From IMG/VR virus record IMGVR_UViG_3300000553_000014, positions 24,303 through 88,302 of that record: 64,000 nucleotides of DNA. The stretch is one strand, 5' to 3'. Below, piece after piece: positions 16,250 to 25,660 of this stretch. Every line of letters starts with the position of its first letter. Within the stretch, counting starts at the first letter, position 1. A model generated the notes under the pieces. It searched no databases. It had not been told where the DNA came from and was given only the letters and a program-made list of their open reading frames with translations. The DNA comes from a virus. Both the position numbers and the translations under genes were made by a program.

Positions 16250-18065
16250 TGATGAAAGAATGCAAAATATAATTGGTACACAAATGCTTGCTGATTATGT
16301 TATTAAAGATTTAAATAAATGGGTTGAAGCTTCAAAAGAATATTATACTGGAGAAGCTATTATGTCTGACCCTGAATTTGATGAACTTCAAGAAAAATTA
16401 CTTAATTATAAAATTCCTGTAATAACAGAATTTATTCAATCAGGTATATATCGTAATGGAACAATTGAAGAAGTTACAGAATATACTCAGGAAATGATTA
16501 GTCTTTTTAAAATTAAATATGCTGATAAATCATCGATTACAGATATTAAAAAATATTTAATTTTTGCTATTCAATCAAAAATTCCTTTATATTATGGACC
16601 AAAATTTGATGGTGCTGCGTTAAAAATTGTATGGGAATTTTCTGAAAATATTGAAAGAATTATTCAAATTCAAAGTAGAGGTGGTTTAGATGTTACAAGA
16701 TTATTTATTAATCATCCTCAAATTTTAGCAACAAAAAAATATCGTAAAAATATAATTTGTGGAGAACTTGTAATTAATAAAAGAATTTTTATTGAAGAAT
16801 ATTCAGATGAATGGGAAAATCCAAGAAATTTTGTTGGTAAATTATTAAAACAAAAAACAATTGAACAATCTATTATTAATAATTTAAGTTTTATTCCTTG
16901 TACAGATGGAATAAATAAAATTAATGATAATGTTTGGAATATTTTAGAACTTCAAAATCTTTATAATCTTGAAAATATAATAAAAAATTATAAATCTGAT
17001 AATTTTCCTTTTTTATGTGATGGAATTGTTATAGCTTATGATACTGAAACTCGAATAATTAAAGATAATTATCCATTAAATATGGTTGCAATTAAATTTA
17101 AAGGTGCTCGAGTAAAAACAAAAGTTACTGGATTTGATTGGACTCAAAAGAAATCTGGAAAATTAACTCCAATGATTTTAGTTGAACATGTTCCTTTAGA
17201 AGGCATAACAATTACAAAAGCAAATGGTTATAATTATCAAAATGTTTTAGATAATCATATTGGTATTGGTTCAGAAATTGAAGTTGAAAAATCTGGAGAT
17301 ATTATTCCTGTTGTTGCTAAAGTTTTATCTTATTCAAAAGAAATAAATTTACCAACTTGTGAATATATTAGAAGTGGTAAACATTTAATTGCAGTAAATC
17401 TTGAAGAATCACGAAGATATAAATTTATTCTTGGATTAAAATTATTAAATATTGATGGTATTGGTGATACTCTTGCAGAAAAAATTGGAGAAATTGTTAA
17501 TTTTGATATTATTAATTTATTTGATAATAAACATAAACCAGCAATTTTCCAAACTTTGGGTGGTGGAGCAAATTGGTTAAAATTTTGCGAATTTTATAAT
17601 ATTAAATCTTTATATCTTGACCAACTTATTGCAATACTTCAATTTAATGGAGTTGGACCTATTTTAGCTAAAAAAATAGCATTATTAATTACAAAAAAAT
17701 CTAACGATACTTCAAATATGTCTTCAGATATAATATCAAATGTTTGTCGAGGTGAAGGGTTTAAAAAAATTACTGATTCAATTGAAAAATTAAAATCTGT
17801 TAATATTAAGGTTTTAACTCCAATTGAAATTAATGAAGATACTATTACTTTTGAAATGACAGGAAATCCTCCAAATATGACAAAAGAAGATTTTGTTAAA
17901 AAATTAAAAGAAAGATTTCCAAATTCAATTTATGAAGCTCTCAAAAAAGATACAAAATATTTATTTTGTGATAATTTAACATCAAATACATCAAAATGTA
18001 ATAAGGCTCGAAAATATAATATTAAAACTATATTATATTCAGATGCTTTAAATGGAAAATTTTAA
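16242..18065 (+). CDS. ligA: NAD-dependent DNA ligase
   Basis: 607 residues. Ia-like N-terminal helices (YYTGEAIMSDPEFDELQEKL), the adenylated lysine in GPKFDG (K121), CGELVINK, ENPRNFVGKLL, DGIVIAYD and VAIKFKG form the nucleotidyltransferase. An OB fold follows (IGIGSEIEVEKSGDIIPVV), then helix-hairpin-helix repeats (about 395-500) and a short BRCT-like end (TKYLFCDNLTSNTSKCNKAR). The usual Cys4 zinc finger after the OB fold is missing: only LPTCEYI remains. It seals nicks using NAD+. Length is a little under the 670 of bacterial LigA, as expected without the zinc finger and with a short BRCT. Confidence 0.9.
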   Translation: MNNDERMQNIIGTQMLADYVIKDLNKWVEASKEYYTGEAIMSDPEFDELQEKLLNYKIPVITEFIQSGIYRNGTIEEVTEYTQEMISLFKIKYADKSSITDIKKYLIFAIQSKIPLYYGPKFDGAALKIVWEFSENIERIIQIQSRGGLDVTRLFINHPQILATKKYRKNIICGELVINKRIFIEEYSDEWENPRNFVGKLLKQKTIEQSIINNLSFIPCTDGINKINDNVWNILELQNLYNLENIIKNYKSDNFPFLCDGIVIAYDTETRIIKDNYPLNMVAIKFKGARVKTKVTGFDWTQKKSGKLTPMILVEHVPLEGITITKANGYNYQNVLDNHIGIGSEIEVEKSGDIIPVVAKVLSYSKEINLPTCEYIRSGKHLIAVNLEESRRYKFILGLKLLNIDGIGDTLAEKIGEIVNFDIINLFDNKHKPAIFQTLGGGANWLKFCEFYNIKSLYLDQLIAILQFNGVGPILAKKIALLITKKSNDTSNMSSDIISNVCRGEGFKKITDSIEKLKSVNIKVLTPIEINEDTITFEMTGNPPNMTKEDFVKKLKERFPNSIYEALKKDTKYLFCDNLTSNTSKCNKARKYNIKTILYSDALNGKF

Positions 18066-18402
18066 TATTATGTTAAAACAAAAATTTAAATTTGAATTAA
18101 ATGTTTGGGTTACTTTTGAATTAAACAATATTACATGTATAGGTAGAACATTAATTCTTAACCTAAATGGAATTGATACAGAAATGATTGGAGCAGTTGA
18201 TTCAGCTGGAATGGTTGGACACATGAAATTTACAGATGTAACAAATATTAAAAAATTAACAATTTTAAAAGAAACTGATGGAGATAGAAAATATAGAGAA
18301 GTTCAAAAAGAAGCACAAAAACTTGATGAAAATTATGATGAACATAGTGCAAAAGTATTAGATTTATTTTTAATTTTTAATAAAGATAAATTAGAAGCGT
18401 AA
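18052..18402 (+). CDS. Hypothetical protein, 116 aa
   Basis: The start overlaps the ligase end by 14 bases; an alternative ATG at 18070 would remove the overlap. Beta-rich first half (KFELNVWVTFELNNITCIGRTLILN) and helical C-terminus. No family recognised. Last gene before the promoter at 18,421. Confidence 0.6.
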   Translation: MENFNIMLKQKFKFELNVWVTFELNNITCIGRTLILNLNGIDTEMIGAVDSAGMVGHMKFTDVTNIKKLTILKETDGDRKYREVQKEAQKLDENYDEHSAKVLDLFLIFNKDKLEA

Positions 18403-18420
18403 TTCAAATTTTATTTGATT

Positions 18421-18452
18421 GCTCATTTTTTCCATAAAATATGGATATAAAA
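18421..18452 (+). promoter_or_regulatory. Phage-type promoter motif
   Basis: GCTCATTTTTTCCATAAAAT at 18421 and ATGGATATAAAA at 18441; one of the cleanest copies. It drives the 18,501-22,146 operon. Confidence 0.75.
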
Positions 18453-18500
18453 TATATAATGTATAAATAAATCAAAATAACTAAAAAATCTTATCAAATT

Positions 18501-19448
18501 ATGTTTATAGCAAATTTTACACCACTCGAAAATCAAGTTTTATCATTATTTAATGAAGGAAATAAAACTTTTGATAAATTATTGGAAACAGTTTCATTTA
18601 GTGAAAAAACATTAGTTAATACTTTGGAATTATTGTTATCAAAAAATGTTTTAAAATTTAATGTTGAAAAAAATATTTATGAGTATGATAGTCCAATTAA
18701 TGAAGAAATGATTGTTCTTGATGGAAATATTTTATTACCTACAACTATAATTCGAATGCCAGATAAAAATATAATGTATGTAACAAGAGGTTCATGGTAT
18801 AAATTTCCATTAGATTTTGATATTAGACGAATTATTTGGAATGTAAAAGTTCAATCAAAAACTAATTCAACATTAGTTGATTTAATTAAAACTTCAATTT
18901 TGAAAGAAAGAAAATCAAAAATCATTCAAATGACTGAATATGATTCTTTACGAAATAAAGTTGTACCTTATTCAAATAAAATTGGATTATTGCTAAATAC
19001 TATTGGTGAAGATGTTACAGATGTTACAATAATTTTTAAAATAAAATTATCTGAAGATGATGTTTCACCAGAACATAGAGGTTTTACTATTAGAACAGAA
19101 ATTGCTACACAAGAATTACTTGAACAATTAAAAACTCCTGTTGCACAAAGAGATTATACAAAAATTAAATTAAATCATATTTTTAATTTTAGTGATTTTA
19201 TTTTTTCCAAAAATGAAATACCATTAAATTTATCAAATAATGAATTAACTTATTTAAAAATAACTGGAGTTAAAAAACAATTTGAATTTACTTATTATAA
19301 ATTAAATTTTGCAGGAAATGTTCAAAAACTTGATGTTGAAACATTTGATGATTCAACTGAAGCAATTGAAAAATTAAGAGATTTATTCAATACTCTTCCA
19401 ACCTTAATCTTAACCGAAAACAATTTTATGTGTGAATTAAGTGAATAA
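18501..19448 (+). CDS. Winged-helix protein, putative DNA-binding
   Basis: 315 residues. Residues 5-65 read as a winged helix: LENQVLSLFNEGNKTFDKLL, then FSEKTLVNTLELLLSKNVL as recognition helix, then NVEKNIYEY as wing. The remaining 250 residues are mixed alpha/beta with no recognised domain. It is the first gene of the operon that ends with a DinG-like helicase, so a role in helicase loading, replication or transcription control is possible. Confidence 0.55.
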   Translation: MFIANFTPLENQVLSLFNEGNKTFDKLLETVSFSEKTLVNTLELLLSKNVLKFNVEKNIYEYDSPINEEMIVLDGNILLPTTIIRMPDKNIMYVTRGSWYKFPLDFDIRRIIWNVKVQSKTNSTLVDLIKTSILKERKSKIIQMTEYDSLRNKVVPYSNKIGLLLNTIGEDVTDVTIIFKIKLSEDDVSPEHRGFTIRTEIATQELLEQLKTPVAQRDYTKIKLNHIFNFSDFIFSKNEIPLNLSNNELTYLKITGVKKQFEFTYYKLNFAGNVQKLDVETFDDSTEAIEKLRDLFNTLPTLILTENNFMCELSE

Positions 19449-19480
19449 AATTTAAATCAATTAACTAATAAAGCCATAAT

Positions 19481-20185
19481 ATGTCTGCAATAAAAACTCT
19501 TTTAGGTGAAAAAATAGATTCACCATTATCAGCATTTAATAATTTCATGATTGATATTTCTGATGAATTTAATAATATTTTTTATCCAAATTCTAAAAAA
19601 ATAAGTCAATTATTAATAAAAAATCAAATTCTTTTTGAAGATAATACCATAACATTATTTAATTTTATTAAAATAATTTATGCAAATGAAAAATTTGTAT
19701 ATCAGTTTTGTGGATTAATTGATGCACATAGATGTGATTTAATTAAAATTTCACTTGAAAACAAATCAAAAATATTTCAAATATTCCAAAAATATTTATT
19801 TATATATAACGATATTCGTAGTAATTATGATGAAACAATTTCTCAAAAATATGTTGAAAATATATATAATAAAATAATTAAAAATAAATCTGTTGAAACT
19901 GAAATGTTTTTAATTCCATTTAAAAATAAAATAAATCATTTATATGATGTTAAAGATAAAACATTAGATAAATTATATTCGAAATATAGTTATGTAATAA
20001 CTTTTACTCATAATAAATCAATTATTGAATATAATATTATTAGGGTTTTATCTTCTGATTTAGATGAATCAAAATCAATAGAAAATACAAGATTTTTAGA
20101 AAAAGATTACATTAAAACTGATACAGTGCATTTACGAAATTTAAATCAATTTTTACTTAAACTATTTTATTACGGGGAAATATGA
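19481..20185 (+). CDS. Hypothetical protein, 234 aa
   Basis: Mostly helical, rich in N, K and I, with no motif. The stop overlaps the helicase start by 4 bases, which implies translational coupling and possibly a functional link. Confidence 0.65.
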   Translation: MSAIKTLLGEKIDSPLSAFNNFMIDISDEFNNIFYPNSKKISQLLIKNQILFEDNTITLFNFIKIIYANEKFVYQFCGLIDAHRCDLIKISLENKSKIFQIFQKYLFIYNDIRSNYDETISQKYVENIYNKIIKNKSVETEMFLIPFKNKINHLYDVKDKTLDKLYSKYSYVITFTHNKSIIEYNIIRVLSSDLDESKSIENTRFLEKDYIKTDTVHLRNLNQFLLKLFYYGEI

Positions 20186-22146
20186 TAGAAGAAAATTACA
20201 TAGATGAAGAATTACTTTTAGAAGACCAACAAGAAAAAGATTCATTTAAATCTTTTTATGATTTGAGTTTTGTAACAAAAGATGATATAATTGAAGCAAT
20301 TAAAGTATGTTTAAAAGTATCACCATTAATAAATGCTTCAAATACTTTAGTTAATAGTGTTTATTCAATATTGACATCTCTTTATATTGATAATAAAAAA
20401 TATGTTATAATTGAAGCTCCAACAGGTAGTGGTAAAACCATTATTGGATTTATTGTTTACTTTTGTACATTATATTTACATCAAAAATTTGATAGAAATA
20501 TAATTCCTGGAGAAGCTAAACAAGAACCTTTTGAAGCTTTAACATATTTTTTAACATCATCAAAAATGTTACAAGAACAAATTGATAAAGATTTAGATAG
20601 ATTTGAATTCCGTAATCATATTTCAATGTTGAAAGGTACAGTAAATTATAATTGTATTGATGCAACAACTCAAGAAATAAAAAATCAAAAAAAATTAGCT
20701 ATAGGTGGAAAATTTGTTGATTTAACAAATGTTTCTATTAAATATTCGGATAGAAGTTGTATTGGATTAAATATGGCTGAAAGAGAAATGTTTTTTTCTC
20801 ATTGTAATTCAATTTGTCCTTATCAATTAGCAAGAAGTGAAGCATCTGAAAAATCATGTTCAGTTTTAAATTATGCTTATTTTTTAAATGTATTAAGAAG
20901 TGAATTTAATCCATTTTTTGGAATAAGATATTTAACAATTGCTGATGAAGCTCATTTAATTCCTGATATTGTTTGTAATATATTTAATTATGAATTTACA
21001 CAATATTTATGTAATAGAATTTTAAAAGTTTTACAAGAACTTAATTATACTTATGGAGCTCAATATATTGATGAAATTAGAGAAAAATTAACTCCATGTT
21101 TTAAATTTTTTCAAACAGAATTTGAAAATGATTCAAAACAAAATGCTTTAAAAGTTTTAATACATTTTACAACTTTAGTAGATTTTGAAAAAGAATTTTC
21201 AAAATTAAAATTACTTAAACCAGAAATATTAAATACACATAAAGTTCAATTAAGTAAAATTGATGAAGATTTAAAATCAATTATTTTATGGTTTGATAAT
21301 ATTGATAAATTAATAAAAGAAAGACCAGAAGATGTTTATTATGAATCTGAACTTATTGCACATGATAAAGTTTCAGGACAAAAAGTTTATAAACATATTG
21401 TTAAAGATTTATCTGAAGCTGAAATGGTAAAAAAATATTTTTTATCAAAATTGAATAAAGGAATTTTTATGTCTGCAACTCTTGGCAATATTGATGAATT
21501 TGCTGAATTAATGGGAATGAAAAAAGAAGAATATTCTGGATTCAGATTAAAATCAACTTTTGATTTTGAAAAATCACCAATATCAATTACAAAATCAGGT
21601 TGGTTAAATTATGCAAATTTTGATAAAAATATTGATAAGGTTTTAATGGATGCAATAAAAATTTGTGAAAATACACATCCAAAAGAAAAAGGAATTATTC
21701 ATACATCAACATTTAAAATCTGTGATTTATTAAAACAAAAAATTCAATTAGGTATTGTTAAAGATACTGAAAGATATTTGTTTTATAAAACTTCAGAAGA
21801 AAAAGAAAATTGTGTTAAAAAATTAATGAATAGTCAAACACCTTATATTATAATTGGACCTTCTTTGTATGAAGGTCTTGATTTAAAAGATGATAAGGGT
21901 CGTTTTAATATTCTGATAAAAGCTCCGTATGCACAATTATCACCATATATTAAAAAGAAAATTGAAAGATTTCCATTTTGGTATAATAGAAATGTACTTG
22001 AAAAAATTGTTCAAGCAATTGGGAGAACAAATCGTTCAGTAAAAGATTATTCAAAAGTGTATTTATTAGATTCTTGTTTTGATAAAATAATTTACGATTG
22101 TAATGAGGATATAACAAACCGTATAATTTATAAATCTATTTATTAG
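20182..22146 (+). CDS. DinG/XPD-like superfamily 2 DNA helicase
   Basis: 654 residues. Walker A APTGSGKT (about 79-86), a cysteine set (NYNCID, RSCIG, SHCNSICPY) between motifs I and II as in the 4Fe-4S domain of XPD/DinG, the DEAH box in IADEAHLIP (about 254), motif III/IV region FMSATLGN, GPSLYEGLDL, and motif VI QAIGRTNRS. This layout marks a 5'-to-3' DNA helicase of the Rad3/XPD/DinG branch, probably acting in recombination or in removing R-loops or secondary structure. An open 3' end with no further gene before the promoter at 22,232. Confidence 0.85.
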   Translation: MIEENYIDEELLLEDQQEKDSFKSFYDLSFVTKDDIIEAIKVCLKVSPLINASNTLVNSVYSILTSLYIDNKKYVIIEAPTGSGKTIIGFIVYFCTLYLHQKFDRNIIPGEAKQEPFEALTYFLTSSKMLQEQIDKDLDRFEFRNHISMLKGTVNYNCIDATTQEIKNQKKLAIGGKFVDLTNVSIKYSDRSCIGLNMAEREMFFSHCNSICPYQLARSEASEKSCSVLNYAYFLNVLRSEFNPFFGIRYLTIADEAHLIPDIVCNIFNYEFTQYLCNRILKVLQELNYTYGAQYIDEIREKLTPCFKFFQTEFENDSKQNALKVLIHFTTLVDFEKEFSKLKLLKPEILNTHKVQLSKIDEDLKSIILWFDNIDKLIKERPEDVYYESELIAHDKVSGQKVYKHIVKDLSEAEMVKKYFLSKLNKGIFMSATLGNIDEFAELMGMKKEEYSGFRLKSTFDFEKSPISITKSGWLNYANFDKNIDKVLMDAIKICENTHPKEKGIIHTSTFKICDLLKQKIQLGIVKDTERYLFYKTSEEKENCVKKLMNSQTPYIIIGPSLYEGLDLKDDKGRFNILIKAPYAQLSPYIKKKIERFPFWYNRNVLEKIVQAIGRTNRSVKDYSKVYLLDSCFDKIIYDCNEDITNRIIYKSIY

Positions 22147-22231
22147 AGTATAAATTGTTTTAAATAAATTAATTTGATTGGGAAAGAGGTTTCAATATTA
22201 TTTTGATTACCTTTTTTTTATTTAATATGAA

Positions 22232-22263
22232 TGCTTATTTTTTATTAAAATAATGGATATATA
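22232..22263 (+). promoter_or_regulatory. Phage-type promoter motif (GCTTA variant)
   Basis: TGCTTATTTTTTATTAAAAT at 22232, then AATGGATATATAAATT. A weak G+C-poor hairpin with a T run (about 22,190-22,220) precedes it. Confidence 0.65.
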
Positions 22264-22292
22264 AATTATTACAAATTTTAAAAAAATATATT

Positions 22293-22718
22293 ATGTTGGA
22301 TATATCAAGTAAAGGAAAACGTGTTATACAAGAAATAAGTACACATATTGCAATAGTAAGTGATAATGAAGAATTTATTGAAATTTATGAAAAAGAAATT
22401 TCTCCATTTCCTGAAAAACATTTATTATCATTATCAATTGATAATGTTCAAGGAAGATTAAATATATTTAAAGAATTTGAAGAAACTAATCGTCAAAATA
22501 AAGAAGAATTTTATGAGGCTGTTATTGATATGGAAGAAAATCTTAGAGAACCTTCAAAAGAAAATGGAAATAAAATGGAAATGTTTACAAAAATAACAAA
22601 TAAAATTTATACAAGAGCTGATATAATTCATGCTTATACTTCTGGACATCATGATGGAAAATTTGGAATAACTCATGCAAATGGATTAAGTGCTTATCGT
22701 GAACAACAAAAATTATAA
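22293..22718 (+). CDS. Hypothetical protein, 141 aa
   Basis: An acidic protein whose C-terminal segment (ADIIHAYTSGHHDGKFGITH) has several histidines. No family recognised. An antisense ORF at 22,585-22,782 is a shadow. The next gene follows after 3 bases. Confidence 0.6.
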   Translation: MLDISSKGKRVIQEISTHIAIVSDNEEFIEIYEKEISPFPEKHLLSLSIDNVQGRLNIFKEFEETNRQNKEEFYEAVIDMEENLREPSKENGNKMEMFTKITNKIYTRADIIHAYTSGHHDGKFGITHANGLSAYREQQKL

Positions 22719-22721
22719 CAA

Positions 22722-23132
22722 ATGAAAAATAGTCAAATACATAATGGATTTTCACAAAAGGAAGTTCGAAATTTTTTAGCAATATCTTTAATTAAATGTT
22801 TTGAAAAATTAAATAATGAAGCAAATAATAAAACAAATATTGCACAACCAAAAACAAATGATATAAATCCATTTAAATGGCAAGTTTATCTAATTAAAAA
22901 AGAAATTGAAACTTTACAAATAAAACTCGAAATTGCTGAAGAACAAAAAGCAATTTTTTCTTTAATTATTAATAATGGATGGGAAGAATTTGATGTTAGT
23001 GATGAAACTTATAATGATTCAAAATATAAACTTATGTTGAATTTTATTGGTACAAAAAAAGAATATGAAGAATTATTAAATCATATTAATTTAGAAAGTA
23101 ATAGTAATAAAGTAATAATGGGGAATGAATAA
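22722..23132 (+). CDS. Hypothetical coiled-coil protein, 136 aa
   Basis: Contains a central coiled-coil stretch (LIKKEIETLQIKLEIAEEQK) and an acidic C-terminus. No known domain. It lies between the 141-residue gene and the exported MORN-type protein. Confidence 0.6.
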   Translation: MKNSQIHNGFSQKEVRNFLAISLIKCFEKLNNEANNKTNIAQPKTNDINPFKWQVYLIKKEIETLQIKLEIAEEQKAIFSLIINNGWEEFDVSDETYNDSKYKLMLNFIGTKKEYEELLNHINLESNSNKVIMGNE

Positions 23133-23159
23133 TTTTTAATAATTTAAATAAATAATCAA

Positions 23160-24014
23160 ATGAAAAAAGTAATTTTTATCTTAGTGTTAATGTTAACACT
23201 ACAAATTAGTTATGGTCAAACTTTAAAAACCGAAAAAGAAAAATATAAAGATGGTATAATGACTTATCAAGGTTATGATAAGTCTGAAACAGGAGAATTT
23301 ATTAAACATGGAACTTTTAAATTTGTTGAAAATTTAAAAGGAAAATATGGTAGTTATAATGTTTTAGTAACAGGAACATTTAAAAATGGCTTTCGAAATG
23401 GTTTATGGACATATTCTATAAAACAAATAGATGCTGAAAATAATAATGGTTCATTTACAACAGGAAATTTATTATATACTCAAATGTTTAAAGATGGAAT
23501 ACCTAATGGATTATGTAATTATAATAATACTTATAAAACTCGAGAAATAATTTGTGATTATTATGGTCATTGTAAATGGGGAATTTATAGTAAAATTGAA
23601 AATGAATCAGCAAATTTTAATTTTAAAAATGGTAAAGCTATTGGAATAGTGAAATTTAAAATTAATGGAATTGCAAAAGTTTTGAATTTAAATCAAAATG
23701 GAATAATAATGGATAAAACATTAAAAGTTTTAAATGGTGCAACTTGGACAATTGAAACATTTAATAATGGAAAATTAACCAGAACAATTGAAAAAATTGA
23801 TGGTGGAAGTGTTTTAAGTAATTATATTCCAGATTCAATTAATGTCCGATTAGATACTGTTGGAATTAATTATTTATATACTGATGGTTTAGGTGAATTA
23901 TTTATAAATGATTATTTTAATCATTGGGGAGGTGATAAAACAATAACTGAAAGTGGATATTTGAATAGATTTTATGGTATATGTATTCGACCAAATAAAA
24001 TTAAAATTGAATAA
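23160..24014 (+). CDS. Exported MORN-repeat-like protein
   Basis: 284 residues with a clear Sec signal peptide: KK, then a hydrophobic stretch, then QISYGQ, with cleavage likely before Gln (about residue 20). The mature part has repeated GTFKNGFRNGLWTY- and KDGIPNGLCNY-type units, as in MORN/YwqK-like repeat proteins common in Bacteroidota. It is rare for such a protein to sit in a phage early operon. Likely role: a secreted or surface protein acting on the host envelope, perhaps picked up from a host. That is inference. Confidence 0.7.
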   Translation: MKKVIFILVLMLTLQISYGQTLKTEKEKYKDGIMTYQGYDKSETGEFIKHGTFKFVENLKGKYGSYNVLVTGTFKNGFRNGLWTYSIKQIDAENNNGSFTTGNLLYTQMFKDGIPNGLCNYNNTYKTREIICDYYGHCKWGIYSKIENESANFNFKNGKAIGIVKFKINGIAKVLNLNQNGIIMDKTLKVLNGATWTIETFNNGKLTRTIEKIDGGSVLSNYIPDSINVRLDTVGINYLYTDGLGELFINDYFNHWGGDKTITESGYLNRFYGICIRPNKIKIE

Positions 24015-24030
24015 TCATGATTAAATTATT

Positions 24031-24062
24031 TGTCCATTTTATTTAAAAATGATGGATATATA
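24031..24062 (+). promoter_or_regulatory. Phage-type promoter motif (TGTCC variant)
   Basis: TGTCCATTTTATTTAAAAAT at 24031 and GATGGATATATAAATT at 24051; it starts the 24,088-25,313 operon. Confidence 0.65.
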
Positions 24063-24087
24063 AATTAATATAAATAATCAAAATTTT

Positions 24088-24318
24088 ATGGTAGAAAAAT
24101 CTGATGAAATAATTTCAAAAGGTCCTAATTTTTCAAAAGTTGAAAATGAGGATTTAATCTTTATATTAAAAGCAAATTTTGATAGAATAAAACGTGATGC
24201 AAATGATTTAGATAATAAATATATTCATCAAATGTTAAAAGAATATTTAATTCGAAATCTTACTCAAAATAATGAAGTTAAAAAAATCATTGAACGTTTA
24301 GAACAATTAATAAGTTAA
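24088..24318 (+). CDS. Hypothetical protein, 76 aa
   Basis: A small charged helical protein with no motif, first in its operon, 2 bases before the next gene. Confidence 0.6.
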   Translation: MVEKSDEIISKGPNFSKVENEDLIFILKANFDRIKRDANDLDNKYIHQMLKEYLIRNLTQNNEVKKIIERLEQLIS

Positions 24319-24320
24319 TT

Positions 24321-24881
24321 ATGGAAGAAAAAATTATATCTTTAAATGATTTAGATTTTGAAAATTCAATAGCTACATTTGCTGTTAAGAAACGTTATTT
24401 AATTAATGTAAAAAGAGAAATTTATGAATTTGGTAAGAAAAATTTATATTCAATTTATTTAACAGATAAATATTCTTTATCTTCAAACCAAGATTGTAAA
24501 TTAAATGAATTTGTTGGATGGGATATTGAAGATAATGTAAATTTTGATTCAGAAGGAATTAATTTTGTATTAGAACAATTACAAACTAAACCAATTATAT
24601 TAAAAACTCCTGATTGTCTTGAAGATGAAGATGAATATATTAAATTATCTGGTAAAAAAACATTTGCTGAAGATGTTTATTTTTCCAAAAAAGATAAAAT
24701 TAATTTAATAGCAAAAATAGCTCCAATAGCATATAAAATTGTTGCTCATGACCAATCTTCTCATAATAAAGAATTATTAAATCTTTCTGAAGATGAATAT
24801 TATAATATTCATAGAGATTTACCAAAAGCAATTGTTTTAAAATCACTTCAAATAGTTAATGAAATTTTAAATATTGTATAA
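24321..24881 (+). CDS. Hypothetical protein, 186 aa
   Basis: Mixed alpha/beta. It contains IAYKIVAHDQSSHNKELLNL followed by EYYNIHRDLPKA; no catalytic family is recognised. The next gene starts one base after its stop. Confidence 0.65.
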   Translation: MEEKIISLNDLDFENSIATFAVKKRYLINVKREIYEFGKKNLYSIYLTDKYSLSSNQDCKLNEFVGWDIEDNVNFDSEGINFVLEQLQTKPIILKTPDCLEDEDEYIKLSGKKTFAEDVYFSKKDKINLIAKIAPIAYKIVAHDQSSHNKELLNLSEDEYYNIHRDLPKAIVLKSLQIVNEILNIV

Positions 24882-24882
24882 C

Positions 24883-25131
24883 ATGGCAATAATTACAAAA
24901 GTAATAAAATTAGTATTAACTCCAATTTTTAATATTGAAAATGGAAAAATTATTGATGATTTAAAAGTTCAAAAACGTCAATATAATGAACATTCAAAAT
25001 TAGAATTTGAAAATATAAAAACAAAAGAATCTCGTGAAGATACTTTAATAAATGTATCTATTTATGATGATTTGATAATTGAAGATGAAGAAAAATTAAA
25101 AATTCTATCTATGTTTACTAAACCAATTTAA
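24883..25131 (+). CDS. Hypothetical protein, 82 aa
   Basis: Starts at the ATG one base after the previous stop; an upstream in-frame TTG at 24,874 is less likely. Begins with a beta strand pair (IITKVIKLVLTPIFN) and ends acidic. No family recognised. Confidence 0.6.
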   Translation: MAIITKVIKLVLTPIFNIENGKIIDDLKVQKRQYNEHSKLEFENIKTKESREDTLINVSIYDDLIIEDEEKLKILSMFTKPI

Positions 25132-25142
25132 AATTAATTTTT

Positions 25143-25313
25143 ATGATATTACTAATATGGTTTTTTACAGTTATTGGTTATATTATATTTATTTTTTGGA
25201 AAATTAGTTTATTTAAACAATATTCGGTATTAAAAATACTGAATAATATTCATTCACATTATAATTTTATCAAATCTCTGAGGGGTGGGAATGTGCTCAG
25301 AGATTATGGATAG
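25143..25313 (+). CDS. Small membrane protein, 56 aa
   Basis: An ORF with a good ATG 11 bases after the previous stop. Residues 2-19 (ILLIWFFTVIGYIIFIFW) are a membrane segment; the rest is a basic cytoplasmic-type tail. The 3' end contains an 8-bp inverted repeat (TCTCTGAG...CTCAGAGA, about 25,274-25,304). No family recognised. Confidence 0.55.
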   Translation: MILLIWFFTVIGYIIFIFWKISLFKQYSVLKILNNIHSHYNFIKSLRGGNVLRDYG

Positions 25314-25378
25314 ATAGACTGAGTTAACTTAGAAATATATTTTAACTGAACATTTATTAACATTAAAAATTGTAGAAT

Positions 25379-25555
25379 ATGTGTAGTATTTTAGATTTAG
25401 TGAATGAATTAACTTTGGTATTAGAAAATCAAATTAAACAACTTTTATGTAATGTCATTGAAATTGTGATTTTATCAACCAACATTATTTCCAAAAAATT
25501 ATATTTTATATTCTTTGAGCACAATTACACTTATTGCTCATTCGAATATGGTTAG
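25379..25555 (+). CDS. Possible small protein, 58 aa
   Basis: An ATG-initiated open frame of 58 codons, longer than expected by chance in DNA this AT-rich. The product would be mostly hydrophobic and helical (LDLVNELTLVLENQI...NVIEIVILSTNII). No promoter motif or family support, so the call is tentative. Confidence 0.35.
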   Translation: MCSILDLVNELTLVLENQIKQLLCNVIEIVILSTNIISKKLYFIFFEHNYTYCSFEYG

Positions 25556-25618
25556 TAGCTTATAATTTAATAGAATAAATAATTTTAAATATATAAAGAA
25601 TAAAAATTTTTTAAAAAT

Positions 25619-25660
25619 AAAATCCTCTGAATTTTGAAATTAAAAAATTCAGAGGATTTT
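25619..25660. terminator. Perfect 17-bp-arm hairpin, terminator-like
   Basis: Arms with core TCCTCTGAATTTT / AAAATTCAGAGGA are perfectly complementary over 17 bp with an 8-base loop, then TTTTCTT. It directly abuts, and its 3' end overlaps, the tRNA-like element at 25,656. Confidence 0.7.
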
